Shown here: one piece after another, positions 7,401 through 15,576 of the stretch
Numbering within the stretch: position 1 is the first letter of the stretch
Layout: every line of letters starts with the position of its first letter
Assembly (NCBI RefSeq): GCF_015350905.1
Contig: NZ_JADKRZ010000005.1
Coordinates: 288,139-352,138 of the forward strand
Origin: Curtobacterium sp. VKM Ac-2865
GTDB lineage: Bacteria; Actinomycetota; Actinomycetes; Actinomycetales; Microbacteriaceae
Length of the DNA: 64,000 nt
Reading direction: 5' to 3'
The notes under the pieces: model-generated
Seen by the model: only the letters and a program-made list of their open reading frames with translations
Told to the model about the DNA's origin: nothing
Databases searched by the model: none
Translations under genes and position numbers: made by a program

Positions 7401-8804
7401 CTACCCGACCTCGTCGCCACTGGGCAGCGCCGTGCACCAGTCGACCTGCTCGCCCGCGGTGCTCGCCTCGAGCGCTCCCGTGGTCGCGTCGACGATGCTG
7501 ACGAGTGCGCCGTCGCGGGACCGCGTCGCGAGCGCCACGAACTGCCCGTTCGGCGAGGGACACACCGCGTTCAGGGTCGCGTCCGTCGGGATGGTCACGG
7601 GCAGCCGGGAGGCTCTGGTGCCGTCCACGCGCACGATCCGGCTGGCGATCGTCCCGTCATCGCGGACGTCACCCACCGTGCGCAGGTACGTCTGGTCCGT
7701 CAGCTGCGCGATGCGCCCGAGGTACGGCGCGTCGGTGCTCAGCGCGGGCGCGGTGATCGGCGTCCGCTTCCCGCTCGTCAGGTCCACCCGCTGGATGCCC
7801 GTGCCGGACTCGACGACCGCGGTGGTGCCGGACCCGACGAAGCCGTGCAGGTACGTGGCCGACCCGAGCCGCACGGCCTCGGCACGTCCGCTCATGTCGA
7901 CGAGGAACAACTCGTCGGTGCCGGTCCGGACCAGGGCGCTCTCGGTCCGCGGGACGTAGGCCCACTGGCTGACGGTCATCGGCACCGCACCGGTCGTGGG
8001 CTTGCCGTCTGCCGCGATCGCCTCGGGCATGTGGGTGCCGGTCATGTCGACGACGTACAGCCCGACGTCCTTCGACTCCCCCGACGACGTGTCGGCGTAC
8101 TGGAACCCGAACGACGCCCCGTCGTCCGCCGCGTGCAGTGCGGACGCGTGCCCGGCGGACGTCGGCAGTGTCAGGTGTTCGACGGGCGCGTCCTGGTCCT
8201 CGACCCCGCCCGCCAGCGAGACGATGTCGATGCTGGACTCCCCCACCGCGGTGTCGTTGAGCACCACGAGGAACCGGCTGAGCCGGACGTACTCGGCGAT
8301 GTCCGAGCCCTCGTACACGGTCGTCGCGCCCGAGGCGTCGAGCGACCGCCGCACGATGCGGTCCTTCGCCGCGCCGGCACCCCGCACCAGGGCGAGGACA
8401 TCGGTGCTGCCCGTACGGATCGTCGCCCGGAGGTCCGAGGTCGCCCGCTGCCCCGGCGCCCGCGCACCCTCCACGGTGACCGTGTAGCGGCGGTCGTACT
8501 CGAGCGGCCCGGCGAACTCGACCGCCACCGTGTTGCCGTTCGAGGTCACGGTGTGCGCCGCCGCCGGACTGACCCGGACGTCCGCCGCCGTCACGCGCTG
8601 CAGCGCCTGGTTCGCCGTGATGATGACCCGCTGTGCCGGGCGGGACACGATGCCGCTCGCGTCGTACGCCACCGACCGCAGCCGTGGGCCCTGCTGGGAG
8701 CCGACGACCGCCGCGAGTCCCGCCACGACGACGAGCACCAGCACGACGGCCACGAAGCGCCGTCGGAAGCGCTCCGCCACGGGCCGCCGGGTCTCAGTAC
8801 TCAT
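7401..8804 (-). CDS. Membrane-anchored extracytoplasmic protein with Ig-like and beta-propeller-like regions
   Basis: A 467-residue protein with an Arg-rich N-terminus, one transmembrane segment (about residues 17-36), then an SbsA-type Ig-like stretch (SGIVSRPAQRVIITANQALQ onward) and repeated beta-strand blocks ending in GEQVDWCTALPSGDEVG, which suggest an incomplete beta-propeller outside the membrane. No catalytic motif is visible. Its start overlaps the stop of the TIGR03943 gene by 11 bp, so it is the third gene of the permease operon. A binding or sensory role for that transporter is possible but is inference. Confidence 0.7.
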   Translation of the reverse strand: MSTETRRPVAERFRRRFVAVVLVLVVVAGLAAVVGSQQGPRLRSVAYDASGIVSRPAQRVIITANQALQRVTAADVRVSPAAAHTVTSNGNTVAVEFAGPLEYDRRYTVTVEGARAPGQRATSDLRATIRTGSTDVLALVRGAGAAKDRIVRRSLDASGATTVYEGSDIAEYVRLSRFLVVLNDTAVGESSIDIVSLAGGVEDQDAPVEHLTLPTSAGHASALHAADDGASFGFQYADTSSGESKDVGLYVVDMTGTHMPEAIAADGKPTTGAVPMTVSQWAYVPRTESALVRTGTDELFLVDMSGRAEAVRLGSATYLHGFVGSGTTAVVESGTGIQRVDLTSGKRTPITAPALSTDAPYLGRIAQLTDQTYLRTVGDVRDDGTIASRIVRVDGTRASRLPVTIPTDATLNAVCPSPNGQFVALATRSRDGALVSIVDATTGALEASTAGEQVDWCTALPSGDEVG

Positions 8805-9648
8805 AGGGGTCCTCGGGCTGCTGCACGCGCTTCACCGTCTGCGCCTTCACGACCGTGCGGGCGTCGGAGGCCTGGTCCGGGTTCGCGGCGAGCGCCCCGC
8901 TGACGGTGACCCACTGGTTCGCGTCGGGGACGGTGCCGTCCGTGGTCACGACGAGGCCGACGGGCTGTGCGTCGACGGCGCAGCAGCTGATCACGAACCG
9001 CGTGAGGGTGAAGGTGCCGTCCGCCCCGGGCACGACGAACCCCGTGAGCTGCACCCGCTTGCCGACGAGCGAGCTCGTGTCGGTCGTCTGCCGGATGAGC
9101 GCCGCCCAGTCCTTCACGCCGTACCCCGCCGTGTCGACGGAGCCGCTGCCGAGGAGTGCCACGTTCCCGTTCGACCCGGTCGCGTCCGAGAGCGTGGCGC
9201 TGTCGACGCTCCGCTGCTGCGCGGTCCTGGCCGACAGCGTCGTCGGGGGCAGGACCAGCATCGCCAGCGTCAGCGCGATCGTGACCGCGGCCGCGACGCC
9301 ACCGAGGACGGTCCCGAGGAGGCGAGCGGGGCCTCCAGACCGGCCGGAGGCGACCACGTCGTCGTCGGGACCCGCGTGGTCGTGCGTGTGTCCCGCTCCC
9401 CGTGCGACGACGAGCAGGCCTGCGACCGACGCCGGCACGGCGACGGCCGCGAGCACGACCGTGAAGACCGAGTAGCGAGGGTTGATGTACAGGTCGAGGT
9501 GGCCGACCACGACGAGCCACAGCGTGCACAGAGCGACGGCGAGCACGGACCCGAGGCCGACCAGCGCGCGCCGACGACCACCGCCGTGGGCGGTCTCGGG
9601 GGCTGACTCGTGCACGGTCTCGTGCGGGGTGTGCTCAGACGAGGACAT
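8794..9648 (-). CDS. TIGR03943 family putative permease partner
   Basis: A 284-residue protein with a His-containing N-terminal tail, two transmembrane segments (about residues 30-48 and 57-80), a loop with GHTHDHAGPDDD, a third hydrophobic segment and an extracytoplasmic C-terminal domain ending in a strand-rich block with FVISCCAVDAQPVGLVV, which is characteristic of TIGR03943/DUF1980. Family members are encoded beside DUF318 permeases, as here: its start lies within the last 14 bp of the permease gene. The transported substrate is unproven; a metal is plausible given the histidines. Confidence 0.8.
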   Translation of the reverse strand: MSSSEHTPHETVHESAPETAHGGGRRRALVGLGSVLAVALCTLWLVVVGHLDLYINPRYSVFTVVLAAVAVPASVAGLLVVARGAGHTHDHAGPDDDVVASGRSGGPARLLGTVLGGVAAAVTIALTLAMLVLPPTTLSARTAQQRSVDSATLSDATGSNGNVALLGSGSVDTAGYGVKDWAALIRQTTDTSSLVGKRVQLTGFVVPGADGTFTLTRFVISCCAVDAQPVGLVVTTDGTVPDANQWVTVSGALAANPDQASDARTVVKAQTVKRVQQPEDPYEY

Positions 9649-10651
9649 TCATCACCAGTCCCACGGCAGCGGCGAACAGGACGCAGACGACGGCGAGCAG
9701 CACGAGGAAGCGCACGCGGAAGGTCGTCCGGAGCAGGGCGAGCATCTTCACGTCGATGATCGGCCCGATGATCAGGAACGCCGTGATCGACCCGGGCAGG
9801 AACGTCGAGGCGAAGGACAGCGCGAAGAAGGCGTCCACGTTCGAACACAGCGACACCGTCATCGCGAGCAGCATCATCGCCAGGACGGACAGCACGGGGT
9901 TCGACCCGATCGCCACCAGCGTGGACCGGGGCACCGCGACCTGGATCGCCGCCGCGAGCCCGGCGCCGACGAACAGCGCGGGCATCATCGTCGCGGTCTC
10001 GCCGCCGAACTGCGCGGCGCTCTCCCGCCAGCGGTTCGTCGGGGCGGCGCTGCCGACGGCGGCGCGGCAGCGGGCCTCGAACGCGGGGAGCAGCAGGTCG
10101 GCGGGACGACGGTGCGCGGCGACGATCCACCCGACCAGGTTCGCCACGACGAACCCGCCGACGATGCGCACGGGCAGGATCCACCCGGACCAGCCGAACG
10201 CCTGCGCCGTGCTGATGATCACGAGTGGGTTGAGGATCGGGGCCGCGACCAGGAACGTGACCGCCTCGGCGGGGGTGAAGCCGCGGAGCATCAGGCCGCG
10301 GGCGAGCGGGACGTTGCCGCACTCGCACACGGGGAACAGCATGCCGATCAGGGAGATGACGGCTCGGCGGGGCATCGGGCGGCTCGGCAGGATGCGCTCG
10401 AGGGCACCCTGCGGCACCCAGACCTCGACGACGATCGAGAGCACGATGCCGAGCACGACGAACGGCAGGGACTCCACGACGACGCTGATCGCCAGGGTGA
10501 GGAAGTCCTGCACCACGTCGGGCAGGCCCGCAGAGCCGATGCTCGGCGTGACCAGGCGCACGCCCAGGAGGACGACGACGGCCAGCAGCACCAGGCCGGG
10601 GCCGGTGAGCGTCCGGGCTCGCTGCTGCGGCGGCGTGGTGGGCGTCGTCAC
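9635..10651 (-). CDS. DUF318/ArsP_1-type permease
   Basis: A 338-residue integral membrane protein with about eight hydrophobic segments. The family motif FPVCECGNVPLARGL is in the first half and a matching CSNVDAFFAL in the second half, giving the two-fold repeat of PF03773 permeases. I start it at GTG 10651 because TATCCT lies 6 nt upstream (leaderless layout); the frame is open further upstream but that part translates the repeat array. It is the first gene of a three-gene operon with the TIGR03943 partner and the propeller protein. Known relatives export organoarsenicals or are tied to metal stress; the substrate here is open. Confidence 0.8.
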   Translation of the reverse strand: MTTPTTPPQQRARTLTGPGLVLLAVVVLLGVRLVTPSIGSAGLPDVVQDFLTLAISVVVESLPFVVLGIVLSIVVEVWVPQGALERILPSRPMPRRAVISLIGMLFPVCECGNVPLARGLMLRGFTPAEAVTFLVAAPILNPLVIISTAQAFGWSGWILPVRIVGGFVVANLVGWIVAAHRRPADLLLPAFEARCRAAVGSAAPTNRWRESAAQFGGETATMMPALFVGAGLAAAIQVAVPRSTLVAIGSNPVLSVLAMMLLAMTVSLCSNVDAFFALSFASTFLPGSITAFLIIGPIIDVKMLALLRTTFRVRFLVLLAVVCVLFAAAVGLVMNVLV

Positions 10652-10693
10652 CGGGACAGGATAGGCGACGGACGTGGCGCGGTCGGTGCGGGC

Positions 10694-10857
10694 GGGAGTT
10701 CCGCGGGTCGTTCCGCGCGTGGTCGGTCGTTCCGCGCGTACGAGGTCGTTCCACGCGGAGGGGCCTCCGCGCGTGGGAGGTCGTTCCGCGCGGAGGAGGT
10801 CGAATCGCGCGTAGGGGGTCGATTCTTCTGACCCGCTACGCGCGGAACGACCCACCT
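10694..10857. repeat. Repeat family A, locus 1: degenerate array with 19-bp period
   Basis: Copies of GTCGTTCCGCGCG begin at 10707, 10726, 10745 (one mismatch), 10780 and 10799 (GTCGAATCGCGCG), so most steps are 19 bp, with a degenerate copy near 10764. An inverted copy lies at 10839-10851. The array fills the gap between the LLM oxidoreductase terminator and the permease promoter. The same motif and period recur at about 36.84-36.95 kb and 63.68-63.77 kb. Confidence 0.85.
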
Positions 10858-10868
10858 GACGGACGGTA

Positions 10869-10895
10869 GGCCCGGTGCCAGCTGGCACCTGGGCC
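10869..10895. terminator. Palindrome of family C between LLM gene and permease
   Basis: The sequence pairs GGCCC-GGTGCCAG with CTGGCACC-TGGGCC with one unpaired T. Its centre GGTGCCAGCTGGCACC is the same as that of the 48-bp palindrome at 23.2 kb. A second imperfect stem (GACGGCC/GGCCGTC, near 10933-10969) is closer to the LLM stop and contains the GAGCCTCCC motif. Confidence 0.6.
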
Positions 10896-10979
10896 CACGC
10901 CGGCCGGTTCCGGACCGACGCGCCAGCGGCGGGACGGCCGTGACCGGTGGGGAGCCTCCCGGCCGTCACCGGGTGACGA

Positions 10980-12119
10980 TCAGACCGACGCTCCGGTGAA
11001 CTCGTCGACCGCGGCGACGTGGTCGCTGCCGACGGCGCCCGCCAGGCGGGCGGCCGCGACGCGCTCGGCGTGGCTCGGCGGGTTGCTCGGGACGTGGGCG
11101 GGGCGGCCCTCGTCGTTGATCCTCCGGAGCTCGGGGACGATGTCCTCGGCCAGGATGTCGATCTGCTCGAGCACCGTCTTGAGCGGCAGCCCGGCGTGGT
11201 CGATGAGGAAGAGCTGGCGCTGGTAGTGGCCGACGTGGTCCTTCATGGCGGCGTACCGGTCGATGACCTCCTGCGGCGAGCCCACCGTGAGCGGGGTCTG
11301 CTCGGTGAAGTCCTCCATCGAGGGGCCGTGGCCGTAGACCGGGGCGTTGTCGAAGTACGGGCGGAACTCGTTCTTCGCGTCCTGCGAGTTCTTCCGTGCG
11401 AAGAACTGGCCACCGAGCCCGACGATCGCCTGGTCGGCGCTGCCGTGGCCGTGGTGCTCGAAGCGCTGGCGGTACAGCCCGACCATCTGCTCGGTGTGCT
11501 GGATCGGCCAGAAGATGTTGTTGTGGAAGAAGCCGTCACCGTAGTACGCGGCCTGCTCGGCGATCTCCGGCGTGCGGATGGAGCCGTGCCAGACGAACGG
11601 CGCGACGCCGTCGAGCGGACGCGGGGTCGAGGTGAAGCCCTGCAGCGGCGTGCGGAACCGGCCCTGCCAGTTCACGACGTCGTTCTCCCAGAGCTGGCGG
11701 ACGAGCGCGTAGTTCTCGACCGCCAGGTTGACGCCCTGTCGGATGTCCTGCCCGAACCACGGGTAGACCGGGCCGGTGTTGCCGCGACCCATCATCAGGT
11801 CCATGCGGCCGTCGGAGATGACCTGGAGCATGGCGTACTCCTCGGCGATGCGCACCGGGTCGTTCGTCGTGATGAGCGTCGTGCTCGTCGAGAGCGTGAT
11901 GTGCTTCGTGCGCCCGGCGAGGTAGCCGAGCATCGTCGTCGGGCTCGAGGCCACGAACGGCGGGTTGTGGTGCTCCCCCGTGGCGAAGACGTCGAGGCCG
12001 GCCTGGTCGGCGTGCTCGGCGATCGTCATGATGTCGCGGACGCGCTGCGTGTCGTCGGGTGTGGTCCCGGTGGTGGGGTCGGTCGTGACGTCACTGACCG
12101 TGAAGATGCCGAACTGCAT
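10980..12119 (-). CDS. LLM-class flavin-dependent oxidoreductase (CE1758 family)
   Basis: A 379-residue luciferase-like monooxygenase using reduced FMN or F420. Visible family features are FATGEHHNPPFVASSPTTML near residue 50, TTNDPVRIAEEYAMLQ, and ISDGRMDLMMGRGN near residue 110, as in the CE1758 subgroup. GGAAGG lies about 10 nt before the ATG. The upstream region (12120-12180) contains a perfect 10-bp dyad between a TACGTTATA promoter-like stretch and the start, so the gene is likely controlled by a small-molecule repressor. The substrate is unknown. Confidence 0.85.
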   Translation of the reverse strand: MQFGIFTVSDVTTDPTTGTTPDDTQRVRDIMTIAEHADQAGLDVFATGEHHNPPFVASSPTTMLGYLAGRTKHITLSTSTTLITTNDPVRIAEEYAMLQVISDGRMDLMMGRGNTGPVYPWFGQDIRQGVNLAVENYALVRQLWENDVVNWQGRFRTPLQGFTSTPRPLDGVAPFVWHGSIRTPEIAEQAAYYGDGFFHNNIFWPIQHTEQMVGLYRQRFEHHGHGSADQAIVGLGGQFFARKNSQDAKNEFRPYFDNAPVYGHGPSMEDFTEQTPLTVGSPQEVIDRYAAMKDHVGHYQRQLFLIDHAGLPLKTVLEQIDILAEDIVPELRRINDEGRPAHVPSNPPSHAERVAAARLAGAVGSDHVAAVDEFTGASV

Positions 12120-12138
12120 GCTGTGCCTGCCTTCCACG

Positions 12139-12162
12139 AGGTCGATGCGTTTGCATCGACCT
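12139..12162. promoter_or_regulatory. Operator-like dyad upstream of the LLM gene
   Basis: AGGTCGATGC and GCATCGACCT pair perfectly around GTTT. On the transcribed strand it follows a TACGTTATA sequence that could act as a -10, so a bound repressor would sit at the start of transcription; a leader hairpin is the alternative. Confidence 0.55.
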
Positions 12163-12220
12163 GGTGGGTATAACGTAGCGCATGCGGAGACATTCCCGCT
12201 GGGGTCGTGCGCCGCGTTCC

Positions 12221-13117
12221 TCAGCCGGCGCTGCGTGCACCGGTCGGCGCCGCGTGGTGCAGCCCGTCCGCCAGCCACACCACGGTGACGGTGAGCAGCA
12301 CGCTCGCCGAGGACGCCATCCGCCCGGCGACGAGCATCGCGTCGTGGTCGCCCGACGGGTCGGTCAGCGCCACCACGAGCGCCGTCGCACCGACCGCGAG
12401 CGTCACCCCCGTCGCGATGAGCAGCAGCGCGGTCAGGACCTTGCGTGGGCCTCGTCGTCCGTCACGGTCGCCTCGGACGCCCAGGTCGACCCGCGGCCCG
12501 AGCCACCGGACGAGCCCGAGCCAGAACAGTGCCACCGCGCAGGCGCCGATGATGTCGCTCACCCGGTGCCAGCCGTAGACCACGGTCTGGTTCGCGACGA
12601 ACACGGCGTAGACGGTGCCGACGACGAGCACGAGCGGGCGGAAGCGCCGTGGCGTGACCATCAGGACCGCGAACAGCGCCGCCATCGCGATCGTCGCGTG
12701 CCCGGACGGGAACGAGTTCGGCGTCGTCGACTGAGCGATCTCCGGGCGCACGGCGATACTCTTGACCACGGTCGACGTCCCCGCCGAGGCGAGCACGACG
12801 ACCCCCGCCGCCAGACCGACGGCGAGCCGCCTCCGTGCGAACGCGACGGCGGCGATCACGACCACGAGCAGCAGGATCACCGGCACCGAGATCACGTTGA
12901 GCGCGGTGTCCGACCCGAACCGGTCGGTCTCGCGGACACCGCCGAGCGCCGAGTCCTCCACCCGCTGCCCGAGCGGCGTCAGCACGGCGACCACGTAGAC
13001 GAGAGGCACGATGACGAACCCCAGAGCCGCGAGCACCCCCCACCGGAGTCGCCGCGACACCCTCGGCCCGCGATCGTCGCGCGATCCGGGCACGGTGCGT
13101 GCGGGCGTCCGGGTCAC
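12221..13117 (-). CDS. PAP2-family membrane phosphatase
   Basis: A 298-residue integral membrane protein of the type 2 phosphatidic acid phosphatase family, which dephosphorylates lipid phosphates or undecaprenyl pyrophosphate at the membrane. The three signature motifs are present in order: KSIAVRP (K-x5-RP), FPSGHATIAM (PSGH) and YGWHRVSDIIG (H-x3-D). About six transmembrane segments surround them, with a charged RGDRDGRRGPRK loop. I choose GTG 13117 because GAGGAGG lies 9 nt upstream; an ATG at 13126 is the alternative. It is divergent from the DUF4383 gene. Confidence 0.85.
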   Translation of the reverse strand: MTRTPARTVPGSRDDRGPRVSRRLRWGVLAALGFVIVPLVYVVAVLTPLGQRVEDSALGGVRETDRFGSDTALNVISVPVILLLVVVIAAVAFARRRLAVGLAAGVVVLASAGTSTVVKSIAVRPEIAQSTTPNSFPSGHATIAMAALFAVLMVTPRRFRPLVLVVGTVYAVFVANQTVVYGWHRVSDIIGACAVALFWLGLVRWLGPRVDLGVRGDRDGRRGPRKVLTALLLIATGVTLAVGATALVVALTDPSGDHDAMLVAGRMASSASVLLTVTVVWLADGLHHAAPTGARSAG

Positions 13118-13361
13118 GGGGATCATCCTCCTCGGGGTGGTCGTCGCGGGTGTCGTCGCACGCCTGCTCGGCCTGCTCCGATTCGGTCGGTCGGGGTCGG
13201 ACACGATACCGTTGGAGGGCCGGTCGAACCCTGGGAACCAGGGGCCGCTCGGCATGATCCGCCAGGCTGACGCTCCTGTGCGGACGCCCCGGCAGGGTGA
13301 CGTTCCTGCACGGGCGGCAACCGCCACGACGACCATCGTGGCACCAGACGAGGAGACCGAC

Positions 13362-13808
13362 GTGGCCATCAAGGAACCGAGCATCATCGCTTCGCCGAAC
13401 CGTGCGCTCGCGCTGACGGCCGGCACCGTCCTGACCGTCTGGGGCATCCTCGGCTTCTTCTTCGCCCACGAGCGCGGTCACGCCTTCTTCGGCGACGTCG
13501 GTGGTCTGCTCTGGAACGCCTTCCAGGTGAACCCGGCGCTCGGCGCGGTGTGGACCCTGCTGGCGTTCGCGCTCTTCATCGTCGGACTCGGCAACACGAT
13601 CGGTTCGCGCAACGTGAACCTCGTGGTGGGCATCGTCCTCGTGGTCCTCGCGGTGTACGGCTTCGTGTTCTCCAGCACCTCGGCCAACGTCTTCGCGCTG
13701 AACACCCCGGACAACGTCTTCAACGCGATCGTCGGCGTGGTCCTGGTGCTCACCGCACTCGGCGCCGACAAGCAGAACATCAGCGCACTGCGGGCCGCTC
13801 AGGCCTGA
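13362..13808 (+). CDS. DUF4383-type four-helix membrane protein
   Basis: A 148-residue protein with four hydrophobic segments (about residues 15-35, 60-80, 88-105 and 117-133). The block NRALALTAGTVLTVWGILGF at the start and NAFQVNPALGAVWTLLAFAL in the middle are characteristic of DUF4383 proteins of Actinobacteria. The GTG start has GAGGAG 7 nt upstream. Function unknown. It is transcribed away from the PAP2 gene, and its 3' side holds two B elements. Confidence 0.7.
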   Translation: MAIKEPSIIASPNRALALTAGTVLTVWGILGFFFAHERGHAFFGDVGGLLWNAFQVNPALGAVWTLLAFALFIVGLGNTIGSRNVNLVVGIVLVVLAVYGFVFSSTSANVFALNTPDNVFNAIVGVVLVLTALGADKQNISALRAAQA

Positions 13809-13898
13809 GTCGCGCTGCGTCCGACGCCCGTCTGCCATCCGGCAGGCGGGCGTCGTCGTGTGCGGGGTGGGGCGGGCACGGGTCAGCGGCGGGCGCTC

Positions 13899-13946
13899 CC
13901 GACTCCGAACGACACCGTCGCTGTCGTACGTCATCGAGGTTGTCGC
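13899..13946 (+). repeat. Repeat family B, copy 1 (48 bp)
   Basis: Begins CCGACTCCGAACGACACCGT and ends GAGGTTGTCGC. ACGACA and TGTCGT form a stem around 7 bases, and GTCGTAC begins a second dyad. It differs from copy 2 at only a few positions and lies in the convergent gap between the DUF4383 and helicase genes. Confidence 0.85.
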
Positions 13947-13980
13947 GCCGGCCGCAGACGTCGGCCCGGCACACCCCCGC

Positions 13981-14028
13981 CCGACTCGGAACGACACCAT
14001 CGCTGTCGTACGACCTCGAGGTTGTCGC
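13981..14028 (+). repeat. Repeat family B, copy 2 (48 bp)
   Basis: Same length and orientation as copy 1, starting 82 bp after it. It contains ACGACACCATCGCTGTCGT and then GACCTCGAGGTTGTCGC. The following 170 bp contain more imperfect inverted repeats (CGTGCGACGT at 14072 with ACGTCGCACG at 14149) but no gene. Confidence 0.85.
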
Positions 14029-14199
14029 TTCATGCGCACGCATGCGCCGACACCGCCCCCGTCGATCGACTCGTGCGACGTCGGACCATGCGCACGCGCC
14101 ACATCCGTCGACATGATCCGACACGACGGGCGTCGAACGACACGTGCCACGTCGCACGATGCGGACGCATGCCGACGCGGGCCCTGGACCTGGCCATCT

Positions 14200-14249
14200 G
14201 CCGGACGGGAGGCCCGGTGTCAGGCCGCCACGAGCCTCCAGGCCGGCGG
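14200..14249. terminator. Degenerate family C hairpin after the helicase gene
   Basis: CCGGACGGGAGGCCCGGT is followed after about 12 bases by ACGAGCCTCCAGGCCGG; the arms pair imperfectly. It is immediately downstream of the leftward helicase gene. The whole gap 13809-14274 is non-coding: two B elements, further dyads and this hairpin. Confidence 0.5.
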
Positions 14250-14274
14250 ATGGTCCCGACGACGGCAGCGCGGG

Positions 14275-15576
14275 TCAGGCGTCGGGTTTGGGGGCCTCGA
14301 GCTCGGTGGCGACGATGCGGGGCGCCTCGGACATGAAGCGTCGGACGTCGAGGTCCACGATGATGTCGGACGGGCGCAACGGCCGCGACAGGAAGAGCCC
14401 GTCGAGCGAGGTCAGGCGTGACAGCGCGACGTAGGTCTGGCCAGCGCTGAACACCCGGTTGCCGAGGTCGATCATCGCCCGGTCGTAGGTGCTGCCCTGC
14501 GACTTGTGGATCGTCACGGCCCAGGCCAGGCGCAGGGGGAACTGCTGGAACTCCCCGACGGTGTCCTTCTTGAGCTCCTTCTTGTCGGCGTCGTAGGAGT
14601 ACTTGAACTTCTCCCACACCGAGGGCTGGACCTCGAAGGACTCCCCGTCGACGTCGACCCACACGGTGTCGCGGATGGTCTGCACGACGCCGAGCGTGCC
14701 GTTCACCCAGCGCTGGTCCGGGTCGTTGCGGAGGAACATCACGTGGGCGCCGGGCTTGAGCTCGAGGGCCTCGTCTGCGGGGAAGTTCCGCCCGCCGAAG
14801 TCGCCGTTGACGTCGGCCTTGGCGGTCTTCGTCTTGCCGGGGAGCCGCTCGAGCGCCGCCTTGTTGATCTTCGCGACGGTGTCGTTCCGCGTGGCCAGGG
14901 TGATCGCGTCATCGGGCGCCGGACGTGCGCCGGCCTCGTTCAGCCGGTTCGCGATGTCGGCGGTGACCCGGCCGTGGCGGACCGCGGTGAGCATCGCGGC
15001 GAAGGCGTCGTCCCGCTGGCGGTGCACGGTCGCGAGCTCGATGATGTGCAGCTCGGCCTCGAGCCAGACGCGAGCGTCGAAGAACCACAGCGACCGGTAG
15101 TGGTCGGTGAAGTAGGCGCGCTCGTCGGCGTCGCCCGGCACCGGGGGCAGCTGGTACGGATCGCCGAACATGACGACCTGGACGCCGCCGAAGGCCTCGA
15201 ACTGGCGCCCGCGGGCCTTCCGCAGTGAACGGTCGATGGCGTCGAGCAGGTCCGCGTTGACCATCGAGACCTCGTCGATCACCAGGGTGTCCATGGTGTT
15301 CAGGAGCTTGCGGGTCTCCGGGCCCTGGCGCAGGTCGGCGTCCGCGATGAGCCCGATCGGCAGCCGGAAGAGCGAGTGGATCGTCTGGCCGCCGACGTTG
15401 AGCGCGGCGACGCCGGTCGGGGCGCAGATGACGACCTGTTTGTCGGTGTTCCACGCCAGGTGGTTGAGCAGCGTCGACTTGCCGGTCCCCGCGCGGCCGG
15501 TGATGAAGACGTGGTCGCGGGTGGACTCGATGTACTCGAAGACGGCGCGCTGTTCGGCGCTGAGTTCCACGCTCAC
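14275..15576 (-). CDS. PIF1/RecD-like superfamily 1 DNA helicase
   Basis: A 433-residue SF1B helicase expected to unwind DNA 5' to 3' using ATP. Visible motifs: Walker A GRAGTGKSTLLNHLAW (motif I, about residue 27), CAPTGVAALNVGGQTIHSLF (Ia), DTLVIDEVSMVNADL (II), FGDPYQLPPV (III), and the C-terminal AWAVTIHKSQGSTYDRAMID and YVALSRLTSLDGL (V and VI). The length suits the compact bacterial Pif1 group. The GTG start overlaps the stop of the CopD-CtaG gene (GTGA), so both are co-transcribed, although their functions have no obvious link. Confidence 0.9.
   Translation of the reverse strand: MSVELSAEQRAVFEYIESTRDHVFITGRAGTGKSTLLNHLAWNTDKQVVICAPTGVAALNVGGQTIHSLFRLPIGLIADADLRQGPETRKLLNTMDTLVIDEVSMVNADLLDAIDRSLRKARGRQFEAFGGVQVVMFGDPYQLPPVPGDADERAYFTDHYRSLWFFDARVWLEAELHIIELATVHRQRDDAFAAMLTAVRHGRVTADIANRLNEAGARPAPDDAITLATRNDTVAKINKAALERLPGKTKTAKADVNGDFGGRNFPADEALELKPGAHVMFLRNDPDQRWVNGTLGVVQTIRDTVWVDVDGESFEVQPSVWEKFKYSYDADKKELKKDTVGEFQQFPLRLAWAVTIHKSQGSTYDRAMIDLGNRVFSAGQTYVALSRLTSLDGLFLSRPLRPSDIIVDLDVRRFMSEAPRIVATELEAPKPDA

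Noticed and set aside
10652..10700. Zur box at the permease/TIGR03943 operon
   Set aside because: I looked for TGANAATN-type dyads upstream and found none, so zinc control of this operon is not supported by sequence.
10694..10857. Possible CRISPR array
   Set aside because: The 13-bp cores are degenerate and separated by only 6 bp, there are no spacers of normal length and no cas genes.
13809..14274. Gene in the 466-bp gap before the helicase
   Set aside because: ORFs there translate the B elements and dyads and have no recognisable start signal or family.
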